From: Micropterix aruncella
Taxonomy: Eukaryota > Arthropoda > Insecta > Lepidoptera > Micropterigidae
NCBI GenBank assembly: GCA_944548615.1
Contig: OX155978.1
Location: 3,207,595 to 3,271,594 of the forward strand
DNA: 64,000 bases
Reading direction: 5' to 3'
Shown: positions 1 through 13,408 of the stretch, piece by piece
How positions within the stretch are numbered: the stretch's first letter is position 1
Layout: every line of letters starts with the position of its first letter
Notes under the pieces: generated by a model
Seen by the model: only the letters and a program-made list of their open reading frames with translations
Databases searched by the model: none
Told to the model about the DNA's origin: nothing
Program-made: the position numbers and the translations under genes

Positions 1-110
1 AACTCAAAAAGGATATTTATGATTGTTCCACAACCACGGCGTAGAAATTTTGGGCCATTTTTCAAGGCAATATTTAAAAAAATGGCCTCTAGATGGCAAT
101 CTACTGTCTA

Positions 111-245
111 GGCTGGTGAACTAGACAGTAGATTGTCTTGTCCCCAAATCTTCTACGCTCATCCCACGGCTGAAAGAACGATCTATATAGTTATTACAGA
201 CTGGGGTGACGGGTTCGCCCGTTGTAGTCGACACCGCCATCCTGT
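111..245 (+). repeat. R630 dispersed repeat, 3' end fragment
   Basis: The stretch from the ACTAGACAGTAGATTG block to GTCGACACCGCCAT closely matches 24905-25036, the 3' end of another R630 copy. Only the last ~130 bp of the family are present. It ends with the conserved GACGGGTTCGCCCGTTGTAG block found in most copies. It is non-coding. Confidence 0.75.
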
Positions 246-1225
246 TGATTTTTTAAATACGTAACGGAGAGTCCTGCTTAAGTTGTATATTTTTTAGACT
301 TGTTGTATGTTCAAAACAAATATATTTTTAAAATTTAGTAACGTATTCGTAAGTTTCATTCCCGTCGTTTTTATTACATACCAATAAATACATAAAAAAA
401 TAGAGGATCATCATGACCCTCAACATTCTTGACATACCTTTTTGTAACACATCCTCGCCGGGTTGATAATATTGGGGGTGGTTAAAAGTTGCTAAAAAAA
501 CATCACGTGATTAATGGATGACCCCTTAAGGAGAAAATAGGGTTATACGCTACGAAAGCCAAATCAAGATTTATTTTTATAATAAGGGATAACAGAATCA
601 TGTTTACCTTTGCTAATATCGGAATCTTGATTTCTTCTCTAAAAATAAAAGTAGCTGTGTCAAAATCGCGATTGGGGTTTCCAATGTTTTCGTTCACCGA
701 GCAGCTATCTTATTCTACTACACAGCCAACACTCGACATGAAAGGCTCCTTAGCAAGATAAACAGGGACAAGACACCGTGCCTAAGCAAACAGACTTCGA
801 CCATTCACTAAGGTTAGGCCCTTTCAGCAAGGAGAGCAGTCGTTTACTCACGAAAGGTAGGCCTGTCCTCATGAATTATACATGAAATAAACTACCCGCG
901 TTGCGCAACGGACAGTATCAAAGTAAATCGCCCGAGCGTGAAAAAGTTAAAGAGCAAATAGCCGGCCTCCCGGGAGTTAAAATGAAGAAAGGTAGTTAGG
1001 CTCGACATTTAGGAGATTTGAAACTTTAACCCGTATCTTTAAATCTTGTGTGATTTTTAATCTTTCCCTGAAAAGTTTCTTGTAGACAATTCATGCTTAA
1101 AAAGAAAATATTCAAGATTAGATAGAACAGTGAGATTGGACAGAACCCTAGACCCCAGGCGGTCCCGGTTGGTCGCAGGCTATTTAAAAATAAATATAAA
1201 AAATGTTACAAAATCTTTATTATTA
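246..1225. other. Unassigned sequence, no gene recognised
   Basis: I see no extended ORF with family-like features, no tRNA and no terminal repeats. The part from about 700 to 1000 is more GC-rich than its AT-rich surroundings but has no motif I can name. Confidence 0.5.
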
Positions 1226-1400
1226 ATATGAATGAAAATGAATGAAAAACTCTTTATTGCACAATTAAAAAAAGGTACAATGGCGGACTTATTGTTACAT
1301 AACAATATCTTCCAGTCAACCAACATGCTGATGTGAAAAGAAGGGTAAGCGAAAGTTAAAGTACAATAAGATACAATAAAATATAAAATGAAATTTTAAA
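1226..1400 (-). mobile_element. LINE 3' UTR fragment with simple-repeat tail
   Basis: On the plus strand, a GAATGAAAATGAATG run is followed by TCTTTATTGCAC, then GGCGGACTTATTG and a CAATATCTTCCAGTCAACC-like segment. The same blocks occur in the same order at 40505-40640, downstream of a recognisable LINE C-terminus. This is therefore a 5'-truncated 3' end of that LINE family, read on the minus strand. The GAAT run is its simple-repeat tail. Confidence 0.65.
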
Positions 1401-1483
1401 TTATGGCAAATATTATGCATTGTATGCGTATCTAAAGCCAAAATCATATAAATAAATTATTTTTTATGTATACCTATATATAT

Positions 1484-1819
<336 letters not shown>

Positions 1820-1847
1820 TTACAAAACTATAGATTATATATATAGA

Positions 1848-4357
1848 TTTCTTTACAAAACTTATCAAATATAAAAATATTTTACTGTTTTCTACAATGT
1901 TTCTTTACATATTTTTTAATATTATACAATTTTATATGTACTGGTTTACCGTATTTTGATAACATTATACAACATTTTTTATAAACTTCTCTGCCAGAAA
2001 TTAAGATTGAAGTTTCTTCTTTCATTTCATTAAGCATATGGAGTTTTTTATTTTTATTTCGATTTAATGGCTCGTTAATAACAAACTCAGCCAATTGCAT
2101 CATATTTTAAATGTGGGTAGCATTCGAAATTTGAATTATTTCGATATGTCACCTTCATTTATGTCACGGCTTTGCCGAAGTGATCAATTTGTTTAATTTT
2201 TGATTTTTTCGCTTATTTTCGTCTCAATTGGAGGCATTTTTTGTTGCAAAAGGATTAGCTTGATTTTTGAGATATATGGATGAATAGTGATCGTTAGTCG
2301 ACTGCAAAAGGACCTTTAAACTTACTTGCACCGTCGAAAGTCGTGCACATCCGTAAGTATATCTCATTCAAATATTAGCATTTCCCGATCCTAGCTGGGA
2401 TTTCCTTCGCTGCTTTGTAAGTAGCTTTTACTAATTTTATTTTAAATAAACATATCATCCTATAAACGGATTTCTTTACAAAACTTATCAAATATAAAAA
2501 TATTTTACTGTTTTCTACAATGTTTCTTTACATATTTTTTAATATTATACAATTTTATATGTACTGGTTTACCGTATTTTGATAACATTATACAACATTT
2601 TTTATAAACTTCTCTGCCAGAAATTAAGATTGAAGTTTCTTCTTTCATTTCATTAAGCATATGGAGTTTTTTATTTTTATTTCGATTTAATGGCTCGTTA
2701 ATAACAAACTCAGCCAATTGCATCATATTTTAAATGTGGGTAGCATTCGAAATTTGAATTATTTCGATATGTCACCTTCATTTATGTCACGGCTTTGCCG
2801 AAGTGATCAATTTGTTTAATTTTTGATTTTTTCGCTTATTTTCGTCTCAATTGGAGGCATTTTTTGTTGCAAAAGGATTAGCTTGATTTTTGAGATATAT
2901 GGATGAATAGTGATCGTTAGTCGACTGCAAAAGGACCTTTAAACTTACTTGCACCGTCGAAAGTCGTGCACATCCGTAAGTATATCTCATTCAAATATTA
3001 GCATTTCCCGATCCTAGCTGGGATTTCCTTCGCTGCTTTGTAAGTAGCTTTTACTAATTTTATTTTAAATAAACATATCATCCTATAAACGGATTTCTTT
3101 ACAAAACTTATCAAATATAAAAATATTTTACTGTTTTCTACAATGTTTCTTTACATATTTTTTAATATTATACAATTTTATATGTACTGGTTTACCGTAT
3201 TTTGATAACATTATACAACATTTTTTATAAACTTCTCTGCCAGAAATTAAGATTGAAGTTTCTTCTTTCATTTCATTAAGCATATGGAGTTTTTTATTTT
3301 TATTTCGATTTAATGGCTCGTTAATAACAAACTCAGCCAATTGCATCATATTTTAAATGTGGGTAGCATTCGAAATTTGAATTATTTCGATATGTCACCT
3401 TCATTTATGTCACGGCTTTGCCGAAGTGATCAATTTGTTTAATTTTTGATTTTTTCGCTTATTTTCGTCTCAATTGGAGGCATTTTTTGTTGCAAAAGGA
3501 TTAGCTTGATTTTTGAGATATATGGATGAATAGTGATCGTTAGTCGACTGCAAAAGGACCTTTAAACTTACTTGCACCGTCGAAAGTCGTGCACATCCGT
3601 AAGTATATCTCATTCAAATATTAGCATTTCCCGATCCTAGCTGGGATTTCCTTCGCTGCTTTGTAAGTAGCTTTTACTAATTTTATTTTAAATAAACATA
3701 TCATCCTATAAACGGATTTCTTTACAAAACTTATCAAATATAAAAATATTTTACTGTTTTCTACAATGTTTCTTTACATATTTTTTAATATTATACAATT
3801 TTATATGTACTGGTTTACCGTATTTTGATAACATTATACAACATTTTTTATAAACTTCTCTGCCAGAAATTAAGATTGAAGTTTCTTCTTTCATTTCATT
3901 AAGCATATGGAGTTTTTTATTTTTATTTCGATTTAATGGCTCGTTAATAACAAACTCAGCCAATTGCATCATATTTTAAATGTGGGTAGCATTCGAAATT
4001 TGAATTATTTCGATATGTCACCTTCATTTATGTCACGGCTTTGCCGAAGTGATCAATTTGTTTAATTTTTGATTTTTTCGCTTATTTTCGTCTCAATTGG
4101 AGGCATTTTTTGTTGCAAAAGGATTAGCTTGATTTTTGAGATATATGGATGAATAGTGATCGTTAGTCGACTGCAAAAGGACCTTTAAACTTACTTGCAC
4201 CGTCGAAAGTCGTGCACATCCGTAAGTATATCTCATTCAAATATTAGCATTTCCCGATCCTAGCTGGGATTTCCTTCGCTGCTTTGTAAGTAGCTTTTAC
4301 TAATTTTATTTTAAATAAACATATCATCCTATAAACGGATTTCTTTACAAAACTTAT

Positions 4358-4363
<6 letters not shown>
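1848..4363 (+). repeat. Tandem array, four identical 623-bp units
   Basis: The block TTTCTTTACAAAACTTATC recurs at 1848, 2471, 3094-region equivalents and 3717, and again at 4340, at exact 623-bp spacing. I see no differences between units by eye. Each unit holds a 73-codon minus-strand ORF (1882-2103, 2505-2726, 3128-3349, 3751-3972), a GGC-TTT-GCC hairpin inside TCAC/GTGA, and a ~97-nt nested stem (see separate entry). The array ends in (TA)n at 4363. Perfect identity means either very recent amplification or an assembly artefact. Related inverted copies lie at 8660-10117 and a diverged one at 1484-1704. Confidence 0.95.
2269..2365. other. Conserved nested stem in the 623-bp unit
   Basis: The outer stem GAGATATA/TATATCTC (2269-2276 with 2358-2365) encloses a second stem GGATG/CATCC and an inner TGCAC/GTGCA hairpin around GTCGAAAGTC. 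In the diverged copy at 1484-1581 the outer stem is GAGATGT/ACATCTC, so an A-T pair has become G-C on both sides. The second stem there is GGATGA/TCATCC. The same element repeats every 623 bp to 4234. It could act as RNA or as a DNA cruciform. I could not fit it to a hammerhead core: CUGAUGA is missing. Confidence 0.5.

Positions 4364-4441
<78 letters not shown>
4362..4441. repeat. (TA)n microsatellite
   Basis: About 80 bp of pure TA directly at the end of the 623-bp array. Confidence 0.97.
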
Positions 4442-4444
<3 letters not shown>

Positions 4445-4564
4445 AAATTCATATATACAGACATATATTAAACTGTAAATTAAACTGCCAAAACAAGGTA
4501 AGGAAAGGGAGGGGATAACGGAAAGGTTAGAATTTATAGTTCATATAACATAGTATAACATAAA

Positions 4565-5063
4565 AACCATAAAAAATCTCTATTGTGCTTACGTCCGCAG
4601 TCATCTTGAATATGCATCCCAGTTATGGAACCCTTGTTACGAGGTGTAAGCATCGAGAATAGAGGCCATCCAAAGAAAATTTCTGCACTACATAGAAGAT
4701 AAATGTCGTATACGTGATCCAGACTACTATTCTAGTTGTATCCGCCATCATTTACTGCCATTGGCTTTGCGAAGAAACATAGCTGACATCTCACTTTTAC
4801 TACGAATTTTAAATGGCTCGATTGATTGTCCTGAACTACTATCTAAAATATCTCTCCGCACTCCTAGCCGGGCACTTAGAAATAGGGCACTCCTTCTCGT
4901 ACCTGGCTTTAAAACCAAATACAGGCGTAATTCTTATTTTATAAGGGTATGCGAAACTTTCAACACCCTGAATGCTGACATTGATATTGACCCCTTTTTC
5001 ACGAATATATATACTATAAGGAAGCAGGTTGTAGAGCGATTTTGTGATGACCAGGCTTAGCAT
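4565..5063 (+). pseudogene. Non-LTR retrotransposon RT C-terminus (Jockey/CR1-like)
   Basis: Translation from about 4565 reads AYVRSHLEYASQLWNPCYE, then a stop, then IEAIQRKFLHYIEDKCRIRDP. It continues in the open frame 4761-5060 (99 aa, ending ...VVERFCDDQA). The RSHLEYAS..WNP and IE.IQRKFL motifs are typical of the region after the RT domain in Jockey/CR1-type LINEs. Only this C-terminal part is present, with at least one in-frame stop near 4650. The RT catalytic motifs are absent, so it is a dead 5'-truncated copy. The exact clade is not settled. Confidence 0.75.
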
Positions 5064-5257
5064 TTTCTTCTTTTATTACAGTTGTCAACATGTTTTCTAC
5101 TGTACAATTTAGTACCTTCTTGTTTAATATCTTCTTTATGCTTGATATCAGTTCTAAATTCACGTTATTATTATTGTCATTATCAGTGGTAACTTGTAAA
5201 TGGCTCTAAGCTTCCTATTTTTGTTCATTACAAAATTATTGGCTGTAAGTTATCCTT

Positions 5258-5770
5258 AAGAAAATAAAATGAAATAAAATAAATAAAATATTTATTGTGA
5301 AATGAAGTGCTTTTTCGAGGATTGCTTAAAGGTGGACAGCGAGCTAGCGCCTCTAATTGTTGGAGGAAGCTGATTCCACAGTCGAGCTGCATGTACTGAG
5401 AAGGAGTATTAAAAATAGTGGTTTTATGTTTTGGGATAAGTAGGGTATTATTCTGACTTGAACTAAGTGGTAGAACATGACTTCCTAACTCGGTAAAAGC
5501 CTCGTTGAGGTAGGAGGGATACGTGGGATTGTGTAGGATATTATATAGTAGTGAAAGAAAAAGCAAATTTCTCCGATCCCGTATCCGAAGCTATTTCAGT
5601 TTTACTCGGTACTCGAAAACATGGTCATACTTCCGCAGATTGAAAATGTACCTTATGCAAACGTTCTGCAGACGCTCAAGCTTATCCAGTTTGGTCTCTG
5701 TGAGGTCCAGATATGCGACATCGGCATAATCTAGCAAAGCAGTAGCAGACTTTGAGCTATGGTCTGCTTA
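5258..5770 (-). pseudogene. LINE RT C-terminal remnant (L2/CR1-like)
   Basis: Minus-strand translation gives ETKLDKLERLQNVCIRYIFN near 5700, then after a stop RDRRNLLFLSLLYNILHNP and TYPSYLNEAFTELGSHVLPL. The same protein is seen better preserved at 40790-41230. The AT-rich ATAAA-type run at 5265-5295 is probably its 3' tail. Only the part after the catalytic RT domain remains. It is broken by stops and 5'-truncated. Confidence 0.75.
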
Positions 5771-5805
5771 GTGCTTACAGGGAAGAATCTCTGCAACCGT
5801 CGAAG

Positions 5806-6725
5806 GCTATTTAGTTAGTTAGTTAGTTTTCCTGGGCTATTTCCCGCACTTGGCCTCTTGATTGGGCCGTTGTGCGTGGCTCATGTTTCTATTTATGTTA
5901 CTCCAGCCAACCCAGGCTGTCCCAGAAGGTTAGCAGCCTGTTTAGGTTGCTACAGGCCTCCGGGACAGATGCTGGAGATTGTAGTATTCTTGCCCGTTGC
6001 TCTGCCACGCTCCTGCATTCCATGAGCACATGCTGTGGCGTTTTTTCTTTCTCCATGCATCCTCTGCATAGAGGGCTGTCTGTCACACCTATGGTAAACA
6101 GGTGTTTGTTTAGGGGACAGTGGCCTGTCTTAGTACCTATGACTTTACGGATTTTGTCCCTTTTTAATCTGGTGAGGTTGCGGGCAAGTGTTTTAGGCGC
6201 TTCCGGAACCGCGTTCTTTGTTTGCCTGCATCCTGCGTTTTTTTTCCATTCTTTAAGGTGGGTTTCGTCGGTGTTCCTGCATAGCTATGTTTTTATTTGG
6301 GCCTGGGGTATGGGGATCAAGGGTTCCGGTCCATATACTTTTTCCTTTGATCCCCTTTTGGCCAGTTCGTCTGCCGCGTCGTTGCCCAGTGAGTCGCTGT
6401 GCCCCTTAATCCATTGCAGGGTCACTCTATTTGACCCTGCAATGGATTGAAGCGCATTGTGGCATTCCAGTACAAGGACAGAGGTTATAGTATTTTTGCT
6501 AGCGCTTGTAGCACGGAGGCACTGTCGGAGACAAATTTTAAGCTTAGGTCCGTCGAAGGTTATGAAAGCCATTATAGATTCGCCTGCTTACTTCATTGAT
6601 TTGTGCTTGCCAAGAAAGAGTCTCGTCCACGAGGATCTTAACGACTTTAGAATACCCAATGACGTTGCCCTCGATTTCTACTTGTCGCAGAGTCGACAGA
6701 GACAGAGGAGACAATAATTGAGAGA
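5806..6725 (-). pseudogene. RNase H-bearing LINE, 5'-truncated remnant
   Basis: This is the minus-strand relative of the large LINE at 10884-17085. Going 5' to 3' on the minus strand, RT C-terminal sequence at 6590-6720 reads SKVVKILVDETLSW in one frame. RNase H sequence follows (6285-6572: VTLQWIKGHSDSLGNDAADELAKRGS, keeping the catalytic His and last Asp). The Cys-rich end is at 5898-6086 (CRGCMEKEKTPQHVLMEC). The tail is (TTAG)n on the plus strand, equal to the (CTAA)n tail of the large element. Between the RT and RNase H pieces the first catalytic Asp of RNase H is missing, so there is an internal deletion as well as frameshifts. Confidence 0.85.
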
Positions 6726-6969
6726 GCCAATTACAATCGATTGGGTCTTAGTAGGATTTAAGACATGCAAATATTTGCAGCTTTGGCCAATAAACATGTT
6801 TCTAATATATTTTTAGCTATTTCCTTTACAAAACTGTATGCTGATCTAAGATGGAAACAGTTAAGTACAGCTTCGAAAGCATAAAACAGGTTAAATTAAT
6901 GTGGTTTTCGCCTTTGCTTCTTACAAGAAAATATTGAAAATATTGAGTTACAGCTGTGAAAGATACTAA

Positions 6970-7000
6970 GAGGGGAGGGCGGGAGGGGGGGGGGGGTGTC
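6970..7000 (+). other. G-rich tract, possible G-quadruplex
   Basis: Four or more runs of three or more G lie within about 28 bases (GGGGAGGGCGGGAGGGGGG and onward), enough for a G-quadruplex by simple rules. Its context is unassigned DNA. Confidence 0.6.
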
Positions 7001-7387
7001 GAGAGAACTAAATTACAGTCTAGGTAGGAGTTTTTTCAACCAAATATGGTTTCGCGATCTAAAAATGGTTGAAAAACAATGGGATATGATACAGAATATA
7101 GTTTCCCTAAAATGCCTTGCATCCAGGGCACGTCCTACTACCGATTAATCTTTTGGTTTTGAATCGCGTGTAGATGTGATTTTTGAACGCGTACGCAGGT
7201 GTGCGATGTTTGTGCTGGGGGAATTTCTAACGCGTCTACGCAAAATCCTCCCCGCAGACAGAAGGGGACGGGGCTACACGACTGGAGCCGAATTAACCCG
7301 AAAGGCCGAACGTCAAGCGACGGTCGGTATTTATGTGGCCGATTAAGTATGCGAGTATTTCGCGTTGGTTTTCTTTGTTAGCAACTA

Positions 7388-7480
7388 CAGTAAAACTCCA
7401 ATTATCCAAAGTCCGACTAACCGAATCGTTGATCATCCGAAAAAAAAACAAAAAAAAACAATAAGACGAAAACGTACCGA
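7388..7480 (+). mobile_element. pogo/Tigger-like terminal repeat fragment
   Basis: After a TA dinucleotide the sequence reads CAGTAAAACTCCAATTATCC, then AAAGTCCGACTAACCGAATC. This is the CAGT..AA.CTC..TTATCC start typical of Tigger/pogo elements. It continues to an A-rich run at 7440. I did not find the opposite terminal repeat, so this is a fragment or a solo end. Confidence 0.5.
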
Positions 7481-10883
<3,403 letters not shown>

Positions 10884-12103
10884 GTAGGGGGTAGTGGGTA
10901 CGTTCAGGTACGCGACGCTGAACTACTGGCCTGCACCTCAAGCCCAACATATACGTCCACGTCTTCCTCTGGTCTGCCGTAGCGGACCAGGGAGGAACTC
11001 ACCCAGGCTTTGCTGGATGGGTCGTACCCCCCGGACAATGCTAGTGGTTGAAAACGGGCGTCGCAACATTTACAAACATACCCCGAACCACTAGCAGCTA
11101 AATATTAGGGCGACCACCTGGACGGGGACACTCCCACCCGACCGGTGTTTCCTCCACCTAAAACGTAATAATCCTACCAACCTCCTATGATCCAAAAAGT
11201 CAGTTCCCTTCCCTTCTAACAATCCTGCCCCCACGTCCACTCCTACCCTCCCTTGTAACCCCTCCCCTAATCCAAGGTGGAACTTTTCGTGCCGATGGAT
11301 GCATGGCTGTGAGGGAGCACAGTCTCTAACGAAAGACCTCGGGAACCGGGCGAAACCCGTTGTATCATAGCCTTATTCACGCAAGCGGGGCCCTGCGTGA
11401 ACGGACAAATATTTCCCTAGCTACTCGTGGGAACAGATATGGAAAAATTTAAAATAAAAAATTCAAAGGAAGAAAAGAAAAGCGTATGTATAACGGTTAA
11501 TTTAAAAATAATATTGTATATTTATATACATTATTATGCATATATTAATAGTATCATATTTTTATTTATGTTATTTCATGTATTTTTAAACACTGCTTTT
11601 AAAATTGTATTTATATATTTTAATTAATTATAAATATGTTTATACCATATAGCATCTATTATTTATTAAAATCGTATTTACGTATATGTGTATTTGCCCT
11701 ATTGTATTACCTATGTTATTTATTTATTCTGATATATTATTCAATCTTAATTAAGTACATTCATTGAATATAAAAATAAAAAGGTTTTTTTTAACTTTAA
11801 TTAGGCTAATTGTTACGTAAGTTGTTTTACTTATTTCAATTATTTACTCTGACCCGCCTAGATACGGGACATTTAAGTCCTAGTTAGGTGGGCACTGAGC
11901 ATTAGCTGCATTTTGGTGTTCAATTTTTCCGAGTTACTTATAACATTGATAACAATGGGGTTTAAATGTACAAACAAATAAATGAATAAAGTATTAAATC
12001 AAAAAAAAAAAAAGGAGGAGAGTATGAAACATACGCCCACCTTAGATGAGACGGCGCAAGCTGATGCACTAAGGGAGGCGAAAAAAACAAGAGAGAAACG
12101 GCT

Positions 12104-13408
12104 GTGAAGGAGCCATTGAAGCTAGTTTGTCCACTAGAAACTGGGGTACCAACAACAGGAACCCCGGCCACGGTGGACAAGCTGGAGACGATGAAGCCTT
12201 CAACAGCTGGGTCCTCAAAACAGACCACGGAGACAGCTAAGAGCGGGACACACGTTGAACCCTCAAAGCAAGTCATCGATGCCGGCTGGGAGATCAGGTG
12301 CAAACCCAAGGGGAAACCTGCCCAGACCGGAAAAGACCAACCTCTGAGAAAGAGTATTTCACAGAGGAAGAGGCAGCGGCTCCAAAAGCGAAGAGAAGCA
12401 GGAAGCCGCGCCCCTGGAAACAAAAAGGAGGTCGAAGCCCCTAAAGGACAGGGCGAGGGAGAGACGACCCCAGCGGTACAAAACCAGGCGAAAACCAAGA
12501 GGGCCCGCCTGGACGAAACCATTTCCCCTAGAGGCGACCAAAAGAAGCGTAAGACGGACGCTCAGGGGTCAAAACAACCCTCCACCTACGCGGTGGCAGC
12601 AGCGACAGACTTGGCAGATGCGATCACCAACGCACGCACGGACAGACTGACGCAGCAAGACGCTCAGGAGGTGGAACGCAAGATCGGAGATGCCATCTAC
12701 CAGATAGCCATCGAGACCGATCTTGATACAGAAGCGCAAGCCCCAGCGTTCTCAGGTAGACCCAATTTTGTGGATGGATACCTAAAGCTGTGGTGGCAAG
12801 ACGCCAATACGAAGGCATGGCTGACAAAGTGGCTGGAGACGGCCACGCTCCAAAATGGAGACCATCTGGTCGGGAAGAGAGAGGACGAGATGGTCAGAAA
12901 CATAAGGTGCGGTATCCTAATACCAGCTCTAGAGGAGAACCTCACCAAAATTGGAACGGTCCTAAACTTCCAAAACCAATGTGCCATGGTGAGAAAGTGG
13001 ACGCTACACCAGGCGATAACACTGAAAACCAAGAAGTGCACACTACTTCTGGTGGGAATCCCGGAGGACGTTGTACCTACTGTGTTGGAAAAGGATAGAA
13101 GACTGAGCTACTTATGTGGTAAGGTCTATATCCGTTTCCAACACGGCGGGGGACATTTCCGAGATTTCCTACCGGAAAAGAACAACCCACCAGAGGGCAA
13201 GACGGACGAGGAAAATAAAGAGAGCGAGTCCGCCAAAAATTCCGCACCCTCTGCAATGGAGACAGACGAACCCACGGAATCCGACGTCGAGGAAGGCATA
13301 CTGCTGGACTCCGAGGACGAAGAGGGCCTACCAAAGGGGATAAGTCTCCTGGACCTAAAGGGGCAAGGGGAAAAGAAGCATTCCTCCAATGCTTCCTTCC
13401 CTCTGTAA
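12104..13408 (+). CDS. LINE ORF1 protein (DUF4780-like)
   Basis: An intact 434-codon frame, presumably the RNA-binding ORF1 product that coats the element's transcript. Residues 1-160 are Lys/Arg/Pro-rich and low complexity. Residues about 210-340 (FVDGYLKLWWQDANTKAWL, and on to TLLLVGIPED) resemble the DUF4780-type domain found in ORF1 proteins of insect R1/LOA-like LINEs. Residues 360-420 are very acidic. No CCHC knuckles are seen. The stop overlaps the ORF2 start by 20 bases in another frame (ORF2 ATG at 13389), which suits coupled translation. The start is the first ATG after the A-run at 12000-12012. An upstream start is possible if that run marks an insertion: at 11439 a short frame begins MEKFKIKNSKEEKK. 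It is likely decayed, because ORF2 is broken. Confidence 0.75.
   Translation: MKEPLKLVCPLETGVPTTGTPATVDKLETMKPSTAGSSKQTTETAKSGTHVEPSKQVIDAGWEIRCKPKGKPAQTGKDQPLRKSISQRKRQRLQKRREAGSRAPGNKKEVEAPKGQGEGETTPAVQNQAKTKRARLDETISPRGDQKKRKTDAQGSKQPSTYAVAAATDLADAITNARTDRLTQQDAQEVERKIGDAIYQIAIETDLDTEAQAPAFSGRPNFVDGYLKLWWQDANTKAWLTKWLETATLQNGDHLVGKREDEMVRNIRCGILIPALEENLTKIGTVLNFQNQCAMVRKWTLHQAITLKTKKCTLLLVGIPEDVVPTVLEKDRRLSYLCGKVYIRFQHGGGHFRDFLPEKNNPPEGKTDEENKESESAKNSAPSAMETDEPTESDVEEGILLDSEDEEGLPKGISLLDLKGQGEKKHSSNASFPL

Noticed and set aside
2269..2365. Hammerhead ribozyme in the 623-bp unit
   Set aside because: GGATGA and GAAA are present, but the essential CUGAUGA core and a matching cleavage site are not.
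1882..3972. Four identical 73-codon ORFs as genes
   Set aside because: They are identical because the DNA units are identical. The inverted diverged copies at 8660-10117 have broken frames, so there is no sign of selection for the protein.
5872..6450. 192-codon plus-strand ORF
   Set aside because: Antisense to the RNase H-type LINE remnant on the minus strand, which explains the sequence.
11962..12522. Long minus-strand ORF opposite LINE ORF1
   Set aside because: Antisense shadow of the GC-rich ORF1. Hydrophobic composition only reflects the complement of Lys/Glu codons.
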